This document shows positions 42,846-50,873 of a stretch of DNA of 64,000 bases, piece by piece (the stretch's first letter is position 1; each line of letters opens with the position of its first letter). The DNA is taken from the NCBI RefSeq assembly GCF_900108555.1, contig NZ_FNWV01000005.1:186001-250000 (forward strand). The letters run 5' to 3'. The translations under genes were made by a program, and so were the position numbers. This DNA is from Ruminococcus flavefaciens (GTDB lineage: Bacteria > Bacillota > Clostridia > Oscillospirales > Ruminococcaceae). The notes beneath the pieces were generated by a model. It saw nothing but the letters and a program-made list of their open reading frames with translations, had not been told where the DNA came from and did no database searches.

Positions 42846-44408
42846 TCAGTTTGTTTCAAGCAGTATCTTCTGTATAGCCTGAGCATCGCCCACCGTCAGT
42901 CCGTCGCCGTCCATGTCGGCATTTGCCTTGCCCTGTGCTGTCAGGTGAAGCTCTGCTGTACCGTTTTCGCCGTACTTATTAGGATTTGCAAGAGCCTGCA
43001 TGATAAGGACTACGTCTGACATATCACGCTCACCGTCGCAGTTTGCATCGCCTTTTACATTAACTGTAGCATACTCCCAGTATACCTTTTCGCCGTTGAT
43101 AATATGTACGAGAGTGAAGAGCTCATTGCTGATACCATTCTGCTCAGCAAATTCCAGCATCTGCTTCTTCTGCTCAGTCGTTACGTTTTCGACTACATAT
43201 TCAATAACGAGAGGCGGATAGTAGCTTGGGTACTCAGCACTTGTCAGGCACTTTGCATCAAGACCATTGTCCTCAAAATACTTGTTCAGCTTATCCATTG
43301 CTTCCTTTACCTCTACAGAGACTGTTGTAGTTGTTATAGGTACATCTTCAGGGAGTGTTGTAGTTGTTGTTATCGGTGTATCATTATTTTCTTTCGGCGT
43401 ACCAGAACAAGCTATGTAATCGTAGTAGAAGCCTGCGAAATATTCATTGAACTGAACATAATTCCAAGCTGCATACATACCATCATCTGCCTGAGCTGTT
43501 ATAGGTATGATCTCAAAAGCACAATACTCAGCGTTGCCATTGCCCTTATCTACAGTTAAAGCTCCTCTCTGTTTTATCGCAAACATATCTGTCGGAAGTC
43601 CCATTTCTTCGATGATCTTGTCATCTTCCCAGCATACCTTGTAATCATCTGCAAGCGCTTCATTGGATACAGGGAACGGATTAGCCTCAAGAAGTACCCA
43701 TACTCTTCCGATCTTATTCATTTGTGCCATATCATCTTTTGACCATAACCTGTATTTCAGACCTTCTGTCATTCCGTTTTCTGCAAACAGTACCTTGAAT
43801 TCATCAAGTGACATTCCTCTGATGTCATCGAATGTGATATCAGAGTCGCTGCAATCAACAGGCGTATATCCTAACTCCTCGCCTGATACAAATTCAGACT
43901 GCTTTATTACCTTTCCCTTGATACGGTCTGTACCTGCTATCTTGTAAATCTGCTCGGGAGTTAATGAGCATCTCAGAGCTGTTCCTGTAAAGTTCGCCTC
44001 TGAAACGTCAATTCCTATAAAGTCGCAGACTTCTTTTGTTATAGCAGCATAAGCTTCCTCATACTTCTTCTGGGAGAGATCATTTTTATAAGCCCCGACC
44101 ATTTCGTTGATCTCTTCTTCTGAATATACTGATGTATCCAGTGTGGTTTTATATTCCTCAGCGGCTTTGTTTACCCTTGGAATGATTTTTGAATAGTCGA
44201 TCTTGAAAGTACACCACATCATTACGTCTATCTTTTCAAGTCCTGCATCAATGTCCTTTTTCAGTTCATCTGAAATCCTGATGTTCTCCTCCTCTGCACT
44301 TGCTTCAACTGAAACGTTCTGCGACTGAGCAGCAACAGCAGTAAACGGAACAGTTATACAGCTTGCCAGCATTGAAGCTGTCAGCAAAATATTGATCATT
44401 TTTTTCAT
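42846..44408 (-). CDS. Secreted dockerin protein of unknown function (paired with the 44730 sigma gene)
   Basis: A 520-residue secreted protein. Signal peptide about 1-27. The long middle (about 45-340) shows no known enzyme motif. A short Thr-rich linker (about 345-370) is followed by a small domain (about 370-450) and a C-terminal dockerin (about 455-519) with calcium loops DANCDGERDMSD and DMDGDGLTVGDA. It should be carried on a scaffold protein or the cell surface. It is read divergently from an ECF sigma gene, and both promoters have the same TGCGATT-type element, so it is probably the target of that sigma factor. GGAGG before the ATG. No orthologue known to me. Confidence 0.82.
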   Translation of the reverse strand: MKKMINILLTASMLASCITVPFTAVAAQSQNVSVEASAEEENIRISDELKKDIDAGLEKIDVMMWCTFKIDYSKIIPRVNKAAEEYKTTLDTSVYSEEEINEMVGAYKNDLSQKKYEEAYAAITKEVCDFIGIDVSEANFTGTALRCSLTPEQIYKIAGTDRIKGKVIKQSEFVSGEELGYTPVDCSDSDITFDDIRGMSLDEFKVLFAENGMTEGLKYRLWSKDDMAQMNKIGRVWVLLEANPFPVSNEALADDYKVCWEDDKIIEEMGLPTDMFAIKQRGALTVDKGNGNAEYCAFEIIPITAQADDGMYAAWNYVQFNEYFAGFYYDYIACSGTPKENNDTPITTTTTLPEDVPITTTTVSVEVKEAMDKLNKYFEDNGLDAKCLTSAEYPSYYPPLVIEYVVENVTTEQKKQMLEFAEQNGISNELFTLVHIINGEKVYWEYATVNVKGDANCDGERDMSDVVLIMQALANPNKYGENGTAELHLTAQGKANADMDGDGLTVGDAQAIQKILLETN

Positions 44409-44501
44409 ACTAAGACCTCCTTTAAAAAGTGTCGTAAAATTTTACGATATCGGATAAGAATGTTTTGAATGTATCCGATGTACTTATTTGCCTTTTCACT
44501 A

Positions 44502-44532
44502 ATTAGTCGCAGTTTTCATATCCCAAATCGCA
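44502..44532 (-). promoter_or_regulatory. ECF-type promoter of the dockerin gene at 42846
   Basis: On the minus strand TGCGATTT (44532-44525), 14 nt, GCGACTAAT (44510-44502). It matches the promoter of the divergent sigma gene (44641) in both boxes and spacing. Confidence 0.6.
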
Positions 44533-44640
44533 GTTTTTTCAAAAAAACTTTTCAAGCTGCGAAAATTGTGTTATAATAACCATACCGACAGCTTTGTTAT
44601 TGTACATATATTACAAATCTTAAAAATCCTTTTACAGGTA

Positions 44641-44671
44641 TGCGATTCTGACAGCTTTTTATACGACTAAT
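44641..44671 (+). promoter_or_regulatory. ECF-type promoter of the sigma gene at 44730
   Basis: TGCGATTC (44641-44648), 14 nt, ACGACTAAT (44663-44671), giving a leader of about 50 nt. Confidence 0.6.
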
Positions 44672-44729
44672 TAATAGAAGAATGTATACACAATTGCATT
44701 TCACGATCATTTTTTGAAGGGAGAATACT

Positions 44730-45284
44730 ATGAAAAACGGTGCTGAATGTTACAGCCGTTTTCTCTCAGGAGATAAAAAAGCGATCGAAGAAATAATCCG
44801 CGATTACAAAGATGGACTTATTTTTTACCTTTTCAGTATAGTCGGTGATATCCACATTTCGGAGGAACTGACTATAGATACATTTATCAAGCTTTTTTCC
44901 GAACAGCCTAAATTCAAGGGCGAGGGAGCTTTCAAGACATGGCTTTATGCCATAGGAAGGCATACTGCTCTCGATCATATAAGAAAGAGTTCAAAACGCC
45001 GTGAAGTTCCCCTCGAAGAAGCAGCTGACATCTCAGGTGAAGAAAGTATTGAGCAGAGCTATATAAGCGACGAGGAAAAGATCAGGCTGCGCAGGACTAT
45101 AAACAGGCTCAAGCCTGAATACAGTCAGGTATTGTATCTTATTTACTTTGAAGGTTTCGATCACGATGAAACGGCAAAGATAATGAAGAAATCTAAAAAG
45201 CAGGTCATCGATCTGCTGTACCGTGCCAAAGGCGCATTGAAAAAACAACTTGAAAAGGAGGGATATTCGTATGATGGACTATAA
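44730..45284 (+). CDS. ECF-type RNA polymerase sigma factor (subfamily B, copy 1)
   Basis: A 184-residue sigma-70 family protein: region 2 at about 20-90 (EELTIDTFIKLFSEQPKF, FKTWLYAIGRHTALDHIRK) and region 4 at about 120-175 (YSQVLYLIYFEGFDHDETAK, then the recognition helix KKQVIDLLYRAKGALKK). It differs from the A subfamily and is closely related to the factor read from 47811. AGGGAG lies before the ATG. It overlaps its membrane partner by 14 nt, exactly as in the copy-2 module. Probable targets: its own promoter and the divergent dockerin gene. Confidence 0.93.
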   Translation: MKNGAECYSRFLSGDKKAIEEIIRDYKDGLIFYLFSIVGDIHISEELTIDTFIKLFSEQPKFKGEGAFKTWLYAIGRHTALDHIRKSSKRREVPLEEAADISGEESIEQSYISDEEKIRLRRTINRLKPEYSQVLYLIYFEGFDHDETAKIMKKSKKQVIDLLYRAKGALKKQLEKEGYSYDGL

Positions 45285-46200
45285 AGAAATGGCTGAAATA
45301 GTCACGAAGGAAGTCGATGCCATTCTTGAACGCAAGCGTATACGTGCAATGCGTATCAAACGGATATCTCTGACTGCTTCGGGACTTTGTGCCGCTGTAC
45401 TGGTCTGCTTCGGAGTCTGGAAACTCCGTCCTTCTCTCGAAAACAAAAACAACTTTGATGATACCAATATAGTTATAACTACCGCTGCAACAGCAGAAAC
45501 TACAGAAATATCCACACAGACTACTCCCCCGCCGACTACAGCAGCTAAGACGGAAACGACAGCTTCTGCCGCAAAAACAACTTCTATTTCAACAAAAGCT
45601 GTGGAGACAAAAGCTACTGCGGCTGTTCCCATAAGGACGACAGTTCCTTACAGAACAACTGTAAATTCTGTAACAACGAGAAAAGCAACAACAACTACAG
45701 CTTCTTTAACGACAGTTACACTCCCCGTGTCAACAACTGCAACTGCTGCCCAGACATCAACTACAGCCAAAGTCCACGCAACTACCGCATCGCCGACAAC
45801 AGGTGTTTTCGTAGTCACCACAGCCCCTGTAACATCTACACCTACTGAGACTACAACGCCACGCGGTGGAATAACTGATCCGCCACCTAATAAAAATACT
45901 ATGACTGAGATCTTTCTTGCTTCAACTGCCACAGTCGAGATAAAGAAGAACGGCACTTACGTTAACTACGAAAAGCATAATACTCTTATAGAGAACGAAA
46001 ATATAGGCGACTTTATCAGTTTGGTATCCTTAAAAATGATACACCCTGACGGCACAAGGCAAATATTATCAATGGGTGTATACACTATAAAAGATGTTGA
46101 TATGGAAGAAGCCGTTGCTTTAAGACTGGTAAACGAATACAGCTTTACCGAAGGATACTACCTGTTCACCGATCCAAACTATCAGAAAAACGATAACTGA
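45271..46200 (+). CDS. Membrane-anchored sigma partner, probable anti-sigma/sensor (copy B1)
   Basis: A 309-residue single-pass protein. The cytoplasmic N-terminus (about 1-33) is rich in Glu, Lys and Arg; one helix follows (about 35-53, SGLCAAVLVCFGVW). A Thr-rich linker of about 150 residues leads to an extracellular domain of about 90 residues at the C-terminus. That domain resembles the one in the B2 partner (46239-47270): both have IGDFI, then VY-IK, E-AVALRL and a final NY-K-D. It probably holds the sigma factor at the membrane until a signal is sensed outside. The ATG at 45271 (or 45274) follows AAAAGGAGG. Confidence 0.75.
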   Translation: MMDYKEMAEIVTKEVDAILERKRIRAMRIKRISLTASGLCAAVLVCFGVWKLRPSLENKNNFDDTNIVITTAATAETTEISTQTTPPPTTAAKTETTASAAKTTSISTKAVETKATAAVPIRTTVPYRTTVNSVTTRKATTTTASLTTVTLPVSTTATAAQTSTTAKVHATTASPTTGVFVVTTAPVTSTPTETTTPRGGITDPPPNKNTMTEIFLASTATVEIKKNGTYVNYEKHNTLIENENIGDFISLVSLKMIHPDGTRQILSMGVYTIKDVDMEEAVALRLVNEYSFTEGYYLFTDPNYQKNDN

Positions 46201-46207
46201 ACAGCAA

Positions 46208-46233
46208 AAAGCCCACTCAAATGAGTGGGCTTT
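46208..46233. terminator. Bidirectional terminator between the two B-type modules
   Basis: AAAGCCCACTC (46208-46218), AAAT, GAGTGGGCTTT (46223-46233), then CGTTTCT; convergent genes on both sides. Confidence 0.85.
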
Positions 46234-46238
46234 CGTTT

Positions 46239-47270
46239 CTATAAACCGTCATCTTCTTTTCTGTAATTATAGTTTCTGAATTCAAAATATTCATCGGTAT
46301 CAGTCAGCCTTACAGCAACAGCCTGTTCGGAACTTCTTCCTTTTATCTCATAAACTTCCATTGTCTGCACTATTTTATTTTTATTTGTAATATATATCGT
46401 TACTCTTGCCTTGCGGATAAAATCTCCTATTTTGATTTCTACTGCGCTTGTTGGATTACTTTCGGCAGTACCCTTATCATATCTTACATTATCAAGGCTT
46501 ACGCTTACGGGGTATAACTTGAATAATGAATTGATATCGGTTGGCATGACCGAAGTCGAAGTAGTAACAGGCTTGATAACAGGTTCTTCTGTCACACGAG
46601 TGCTTACCGTTGAGATTATAGTGACATTAGCGGAAGTTTTTTTAGTTGTAACAGGTCCTACAGGTATGTCTGCAATCGTAGTTTTTACAGTAGTCCACCA
46701 TTCTTCTAATCTTTCATTTACCCTTGAAGTGGTCATATGGGCAATTTCTTCCCCAGACCATGCGGTTGTGCTTGAAACTTGGTTAACTGTAGTATGAGTA
46801 TAAACTGTGGTATGAGTTATTTTTGCAGTAGCCTTAGCGGTAGTTCTGCGCGTAACGGTATTATTCACAGTCGTTGTTCTTACGGGAGTTATTCCGTTAG
46901 CCGAAGTTCTTACCGTTACAGCCGCCGCTGTTTCAGTACTTTCGGCAGTAGTTTTTATTGTAGCGACAGCATTTGCTGCCTCCGTAACAGTTGTATTTTC
47001 AGTTGTCGTAAAAGCTGTAGTTACGGTATCAGTTGCAGCTTCCGTAGTAATGACCGTACCCGTATCCTTAAAGCTGCCATCGGGCTTATTGATCGACGGC
47101 AGTATCTTCCATACGCCGAAGCAGACTATCAGTACAGCACAAAGTCCCGATACTGCATAGGAGATATGACGTATCTTAGCGGCTTTTTTCTGACGCTGCT
47201 CTAATATCTCATCGCCCTTTTCAAATATTCGCTCGGCGATCTTCAAGGTCTTTTTGTCATATTCCCTCAT
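46239..47270 (-). CDS. Membrane-anchored sigma partner, probable anti-sigma/sensor (copy B2)
   Basis: A 343-residue single-pass protein, paralogous to the B1 partner: charged N-terminus (about 1-36), helix about 37-56 (VSGLCAVLIVCFGVW), Thr/Val-rich linker of about 190 residues, and a C-terminal domain of about 85 residues that shares IGDFI, VYEIKG, EQAVAVRL and NYRKED with B1. It overlaps the sigma gene by 14 nt. An inserted Trp/Glu-rich patch (EEWWTTVKTT) in the linker is specific to this copy. The anti-sigma role is inferred from arrangement and topology. Confidence 0.75.
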   Translation of the reverse strand: MREYDKKTLKIAERIFEKGDEILEQRQKKAAKIRHISYAVSGLCAVLIVCFGVWKILPSINKPDGSFKDTGTVITTEAATDTVTTAFTTTENTTVTEAANAVATIKTTAESTETAAAVTVRTSANGITPVRTTTVNNTVTRRTTAKATAKITHTTVYTHTTVNQVSSTTAWSGEEIAHMTTSRVNERLEEWWTTVKTTIADIPVGPVTTKKTSANVTIISTVSTRVTEEPVIKPVTTSTSVMPTDINSLFKLYPVSVSLDNVRYDKGTAESNPTSAVEIKIGDFIRKARVTIYITNKNKIVQTMEVYEIKGRSSEQAVAVRLTDTDEYFEFRNYNYRKEDDGL

Positions 47271-47811
47271 ATCTGAAGCCCTCCTTTTCTAAGATATTCC
47301 GTAAAGACTCCTTTGAACGATAGAGAAGATTTCTTATTTGTCTCTCCGATCTGCCCATTATCTTAGCCGTTTCAGTGTTGCTGAAATTCTCGAAATATAT
47401 AAGATACAGTACCTGTCTGTAATCATCGTTCAGCTTTTCCAATGCTCTGAGGAGCTGTTTTTTGTCCTCATTTTTGATATAATCCTGCTCTATATCCTCC
47501 CTGTCCGCGACCTCATAGAAGTCGTCAACAGGCACTTCATCAAGTTTTGAAGCTTTTCGGATATGGTCAACAGCCGTATTCCTTCCTATAGAATAAAGCC
47601 ATGATCTGAACGAGGACTTCCCCGAGAATTTCGGTCTGTCCACATAGAGCTTGAGGAACGTCTCCTCCGCAATTTCCTCAGCAAGGCAGAAATCACCTGT
47701 AATGCTGTTGATAAACAGAACCAGTCCGCGGCGGTAGTCCTCAATTATATCAATAAGAGCATTTTTATCACCATCAAGGAAACGGCGGTAGCTACTTGCA
47801 CCGTTATCCAT
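47257..47811 (-). CDS. ECF-type RNA polymerase sigma factor (subfamily B, copy 2)
   Basis: A 184-residue sigma-70 family protein with region 2 (LAEEIAEETFLKLYVDRPKF, FRSWLYSIGRNTAVDHIRK) and region 4 (YRQVLYLIYFENFSNTETAK, RQIRNLLYRSKESLRN). It is the paralogue of the factor at 44730. ATG 47811 has AAAGGAG 8 nt upstream; the frame is open further upstream but that part contains the promoter. Its promoter and that of the divergent dockerin gene at 48053 share GTGAGACA and ACGACTTAT with the same spacing. Confidence 0.93.
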   Translation of the reverse strand: MDNGASSYRRFLDGDKNALIDIIEDYRRGLVLFINSITGDFCLAEEIAEETFLKLYVDRPKFSGKSSFRSWLYSIGRNTAVDHIRKASKLDEVPVDDFYEVADREDIEQDYIKNEDKKQLLRALEKLNDDYRQVLYLIYFENFSNTETAKIMGRSERQIRNLLYRSKESLRNILEKEGFRYEGI

Positions 47812-47876
47812 ATTAAACTCCTTTCGCAGGCGCATTTTCTGTGCCCGTTTTGGTTTAGTGATATGTCTCTTCATAT

Positions 47877-47907
47877 ATAAGTCGTAAAAAACCTGAAAAT
47901 GTCTCAC
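47877..47907 (-). promoter_or_regulatory. ECF-type promoter of the sigma gene read from 47811
   Basis: On the minus strand GTGAGACA (47907-47900), 14 nt, ACGACTTAT (47885-47877). Confidence 0.65.
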
Positions 47908-47971
47908 CTAAATTATAAATTTTCCGAAAAAATTTTTCAACGTATATTTTCTGAATTTTTTTGAAAAAAGG

Positions 47972-48002
47972 GTGAGACAAAATCTGTATTTTTACGACTT
48001 AT
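47972..48002 (+). promoter_or_regulatory. ECF-type promoter of the dockerin gene at 48053
   Basis: GTGAGACA (47972-47979), 14 nt, ACGACTTAT (47994-48002); identical boxes and spacing to the divergent sigma promoter. Confidence 0.65.
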
Positions 48003-48052
48003 TAGTGAAAGCAAAAATTACGCCTTATAATTTCATTTAAGGAGGTCTTATT

Positions 48053-49108
48053 ATGAAAAAAATGATAAATACATTATTTGCAGCTTCTATGCTGACAAGT
48101 TTCGCAGCTGTTCCGTTGACAACAATTGCAGCTGCATCGCCGCTGACTGCTATACAGACAGAAGAAAAAACATACGAAGCCGAAAAAATTACAGACCTTG
48201 ATACAATAAAGAACATGATAAACGACTTCATAGCAGAGAGCAAGATCAGTCTGAAAGTTATTGCAAATGAAAAGATATCCGAAAAATACGCCGATAAATA
48301 TGTATTTCTGAGGTGGCACACCAAAAACGCCAATGACTACGATAAATTCGGCGAGTTCTTATGGAAAAACAACATCGACGATAAGCTCTTAGAGTTCATT
48401 CCATTTGATACAGACGAAGAAGGAAACGAACTGACCAGAATATCCGAATTACTGTATTACTACGTTAAGGATAACAATATTCCTGCAACAGTCTTTGGAG
48501 TTGATCCTGATTTTATCGAAAACAAAGTAACTGTAGAATACTACTGGAAAAACGAAGATGTAACAGAGCAGATAAAGGCTTTTCTTGCAGAAAACAATAT
48601 TGATACCTCTTTAGTCAGCTTTGCTGTTGAAGAGGCACAAGAAGTAGACACAACTCTGAAATTAACAGTTGTGGAAATAAGAGACAATACACTGGTATTG
48701 AAGCCTGATAAGGACTCATTTATCAGTAAAAACTACAGCAGATTTACGCTCCCCACAAAATACCTTGACAATGCTGAGCCGAGCGTAGGTATGAAGCTTG
48801 ACGTTGATTATGGCGCAGGAAGCGGTATCCTTTCGACATATCCTGCACAGTTCAGCAATGTAAAGAGCGTAACTGTACTTTCGGAAACTGCCGATATCGT
48901 AAAGGGCGATGCAAATCTTGACGATCAGGCAGATATGGCTGATGTTGTACTCATTATGCAGGCACTTGCAAACCCGAATAAATACGGTGAAAACGGTTCT
49001 GACTTCAATCACCTTACAGGACTTGGCAAGCTCAATGCCGATATGGACGGCAACGGTCTTACAGTAGGCGACGCTCAGGCATTACAGAAGATACTTCTCG
49101 GAATGTAA
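48053..49108 (+). CDS. Secreted dockerin protein of unknown function (paired with the 47811 sigma gene)
   Basis: A 351-residue secreted protein. Signal peptide about 1-28, nearly identical at its start to the protein at 42846 (MKKMIN). The middle (about 40-280) has no motif I recognise. The C-terminal dockerin (about 285-350) has calcium loops DANLDDQADMAD and DMDGNGLTVGDA, and shares ALANPNKYGENG with the 42846 protein. GGAGG precedes the ATG. It is followed after 32 nt by another dockerin protein, probably in one transcript started at the ECF-type promoter. Confidence 0.85.
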   Translation: MKKMINTLFAASMLTSFAAVPLTTIAAASPLTAIQTEEKTYEAEKITDLDTIKNMINDFIAESKISLKVIANEKISEKYADKYVFLRWHTKNANDYDKFGEFLWKNNIDDKLLEFIPFDTDEEGNELTRISELLYYYVKDNNIPATVFGVDPDFIENKVTVEYYWKNEDVTEQIKAFLAENNIDTSLVSFAVEEAQEVDTTLKLTVVEIRDNTLVLKPDKDSFISKNYSRFTLPTKYLDNAEPSVGMKLDVDYGAGSGILSTYPAQFSNVKSVTVLSETADIVKGDANLDDQADMADVVLIMQALANPNKYGENGSDFNHLTGLGKLNADMDGNGLTVGDAQALQKILLGM

Positions 49109-49140
49109 AATGATTCAAAAATTTTAAAGGAGCTGATACT

Positions 49141-50817
49141 ATGAAAAAGAAAATTATGTCAATCATCGCAGCTGCGGCTATGGTATTAGGCGGAGCTTCC
49201 GCACTTCCTGCAAATGCTGACTCCCCCGCTCTTGTGGAAACAGCTGCAAAATCATTCAGCTACAAGGGCATGACCTTTGACGAAGCTGTTCAGGGCATCT
49301 CAGGAAACTACGTATGGCTTAGCGGAGGCAAGGATAAAGCAACTCCCGACTGGAGATTTAACCGCTCTCTCATTACACTTGATGAAAACAACAAAACTCA
49401 CATTATTGATATAGAATCTGTTGTTACAGCCATAAAAGTTGAGGAAGGAGCTGTGCTCCCCTATGAAGATATCAAGGCAGCAGTTGAAGCAGAAAATCTA
49501 AAAATGCCTGTTTTCCGCAAAAACGGCAAGGAATACGAGATAGTCAGTGCAACATCAAGAGAAGCCTATGACTATACTCTTGAGCTTGTAAAGGCTTGTC
49601 CCGAGGTAACTGCCATTGAGATGCACTACAAGGTATATGAGAATAAAAACTACGTAGGCATAGACAGTGCATACTACAGCGGAGATATGACTGCTGCGGA
49701 GTTCACAGAGAAATACCCCGAGTTCAAAGAGCATAAAGGCATGATCGAAGGAATGCTTTGCTTCAGCTATGAAGGCGATTATAATAAGCTTTATGAGGTT
49801 CTCAGCAATATGCAGAGCAACGGCGACAAACTGGATTTCAACTGCTCTATGACAGAGCTTGCATACATTAGTCCTGTAACATATTACTGCAACGAGCCAA
49901 TATTGATCGACAGTACTATGGGCGATGCAAATATTGACGGCTATGTTGACCTTTCCGACTCCATAATGATAATGCAGTCGCTGGCAAATCCCGATAAATA
50001 CGGTATCTCCGCAGACGGCGGCATAACCGCACAGGGACAGGTAAACGGCGACACTGACGGAAACGGACTCACAAACAACGACGCAAGAGAGATACAGATG
50101 AGCCTTCTCGGTCTCGGCAGTGTGCCTATCCCACAAAAGGACGACGATATCACCCTCATCAACTACGATTACGTAGACTTTACAGATGAAGACAACAACT
50201 TCAAAGTAATGTTTAATGACAAGGAATACATAAACTCGGGGGCATCTCTCGGACTTTCTGCAATAGGCGAAGAACTGGGCGAATATGAAGTTCTTGACCG
50301 TGAAAAGAACGGCAGCACAGGAAAGGTGTTCGCCCTGAACGATATTTCTACAGAGTTAGCAGTAGCCGTACAGTACAGCGGCAGCAACAATTACCATGTA
50401 TACCGTAATGTATGGTATCAGCCGCAGACAATAGGACAGATCATTGATGACTTTGATCTTGAAAATACTCTTAGCATCAACGACGTTTACTATTATGAGT
50501 ATAAGCCAACACACAGAAATGAAAAGTATAGGGCTGACGAAAAATATATCTGGGATACTATTTTCGGCGACAGAGATATTTCAACATCTTCTAATTTCGA
50601 TGATTATACGCAAAGTATCTCTCAGATAGACCGCACCGAGAATTACTGCATACTTGAAATAGGCTGTGATCTTCAGTTTTTAGGCAGATACAGCTTTGCT
50701 ATCAAGGTATACCAGAACGGTACAGTTTTTACCAATATGGTAGAACGCGGAACTACCTTCCACATCAGTGAAGAAAAAGCACAGGAGCTTATCGAAAAGT
50801 ATTCCTCACAGAGCTGA
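49141..50817 (+). CDS. Secreted protein with an internal dockerin
   Basis: A 558-residue secreted protein; signal peptide about 1-26. An N-terminal domain (about 40-255) is followed by a dockerin at about 260-325, with calcium loops DANIDGYVDLSD and DTDGNGLTNNDA. A second domain of about 220 residues (about 335-555) follows, so the dockerin lies in the middle rather than at the end. Neither flanking domain matches an enzyme I know; both are rich in Tyr and acidic residues. It is probably co-transcribed with 48053. AAAGGAG lies before the ATG. Confidence 0.82.
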   Translation: MKKKIMSIIAAAAMVLGGASALPANADSPALVETAAKSFSYKGMTFDEAVQGISGNYVWLSGGKDKATPDWRFNRSLITLDENNKTHIIDIESVVTAIKVEEGAVLPYEDIKAAVEAENLKMPVFRKNGKEYEIVSATSREAYDYTLELVKACPEVTAIEMHYKVYENKNYVGIDSAYYSGDMTAAEFTEKYPEFKEHKGMIEGMLCFSYEGDYNKLYEVLSNMQSNGDKLDFNCSMTELAYISPVTYYCNEPILIDSTMGDANIDGYVDLSDSIMIMQSLANPDKYGISADGGITAQGQVNGDTDGNGLTNNDAREIQMSLLGLGSVPIPQKDDDITLINYDYVDFTDEDNNFKVMFNDKEYINSGASLGLSAIGEELGEYEVLDREKNGSTGKVFALNDISTELAVAVQYSGSNNYHVYRNVWYQPQTIGQIIDDFDLENTLSINDVYYYEYKPTHRNEKYRADEKYIWDTIFGDRDISTSSNFDDYTQSISQIDRTENYCILEIGCDLQFLGRYSFAIKVYQNGTVFTNMVERGTTFHISEEKAQELIEKYSSQS

Positions 50818-50829
50818 GATACTATGTCA

Positions 50830-50858
50830 AAAGCCGTATTCATTGTGAATACGGCTTT
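50830..50858. terminator. Bidirectional terminator after the dockerin pair
   Basis: AAAGCCGTATTCA (50830-50842), TTG, TGAATACGGCTTT (50846-50858), then CTTTTTT. Confidence 0.92.
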
Positions 50859-50873
50859 CTTTTTTATAGTGTA

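Noticed and set aside
43104-43559. 151-residue plus-strand frame inside the dockerin gene
   Set aside because: Antisense to a gene with signal peptide and dockerin; no ribosome site.
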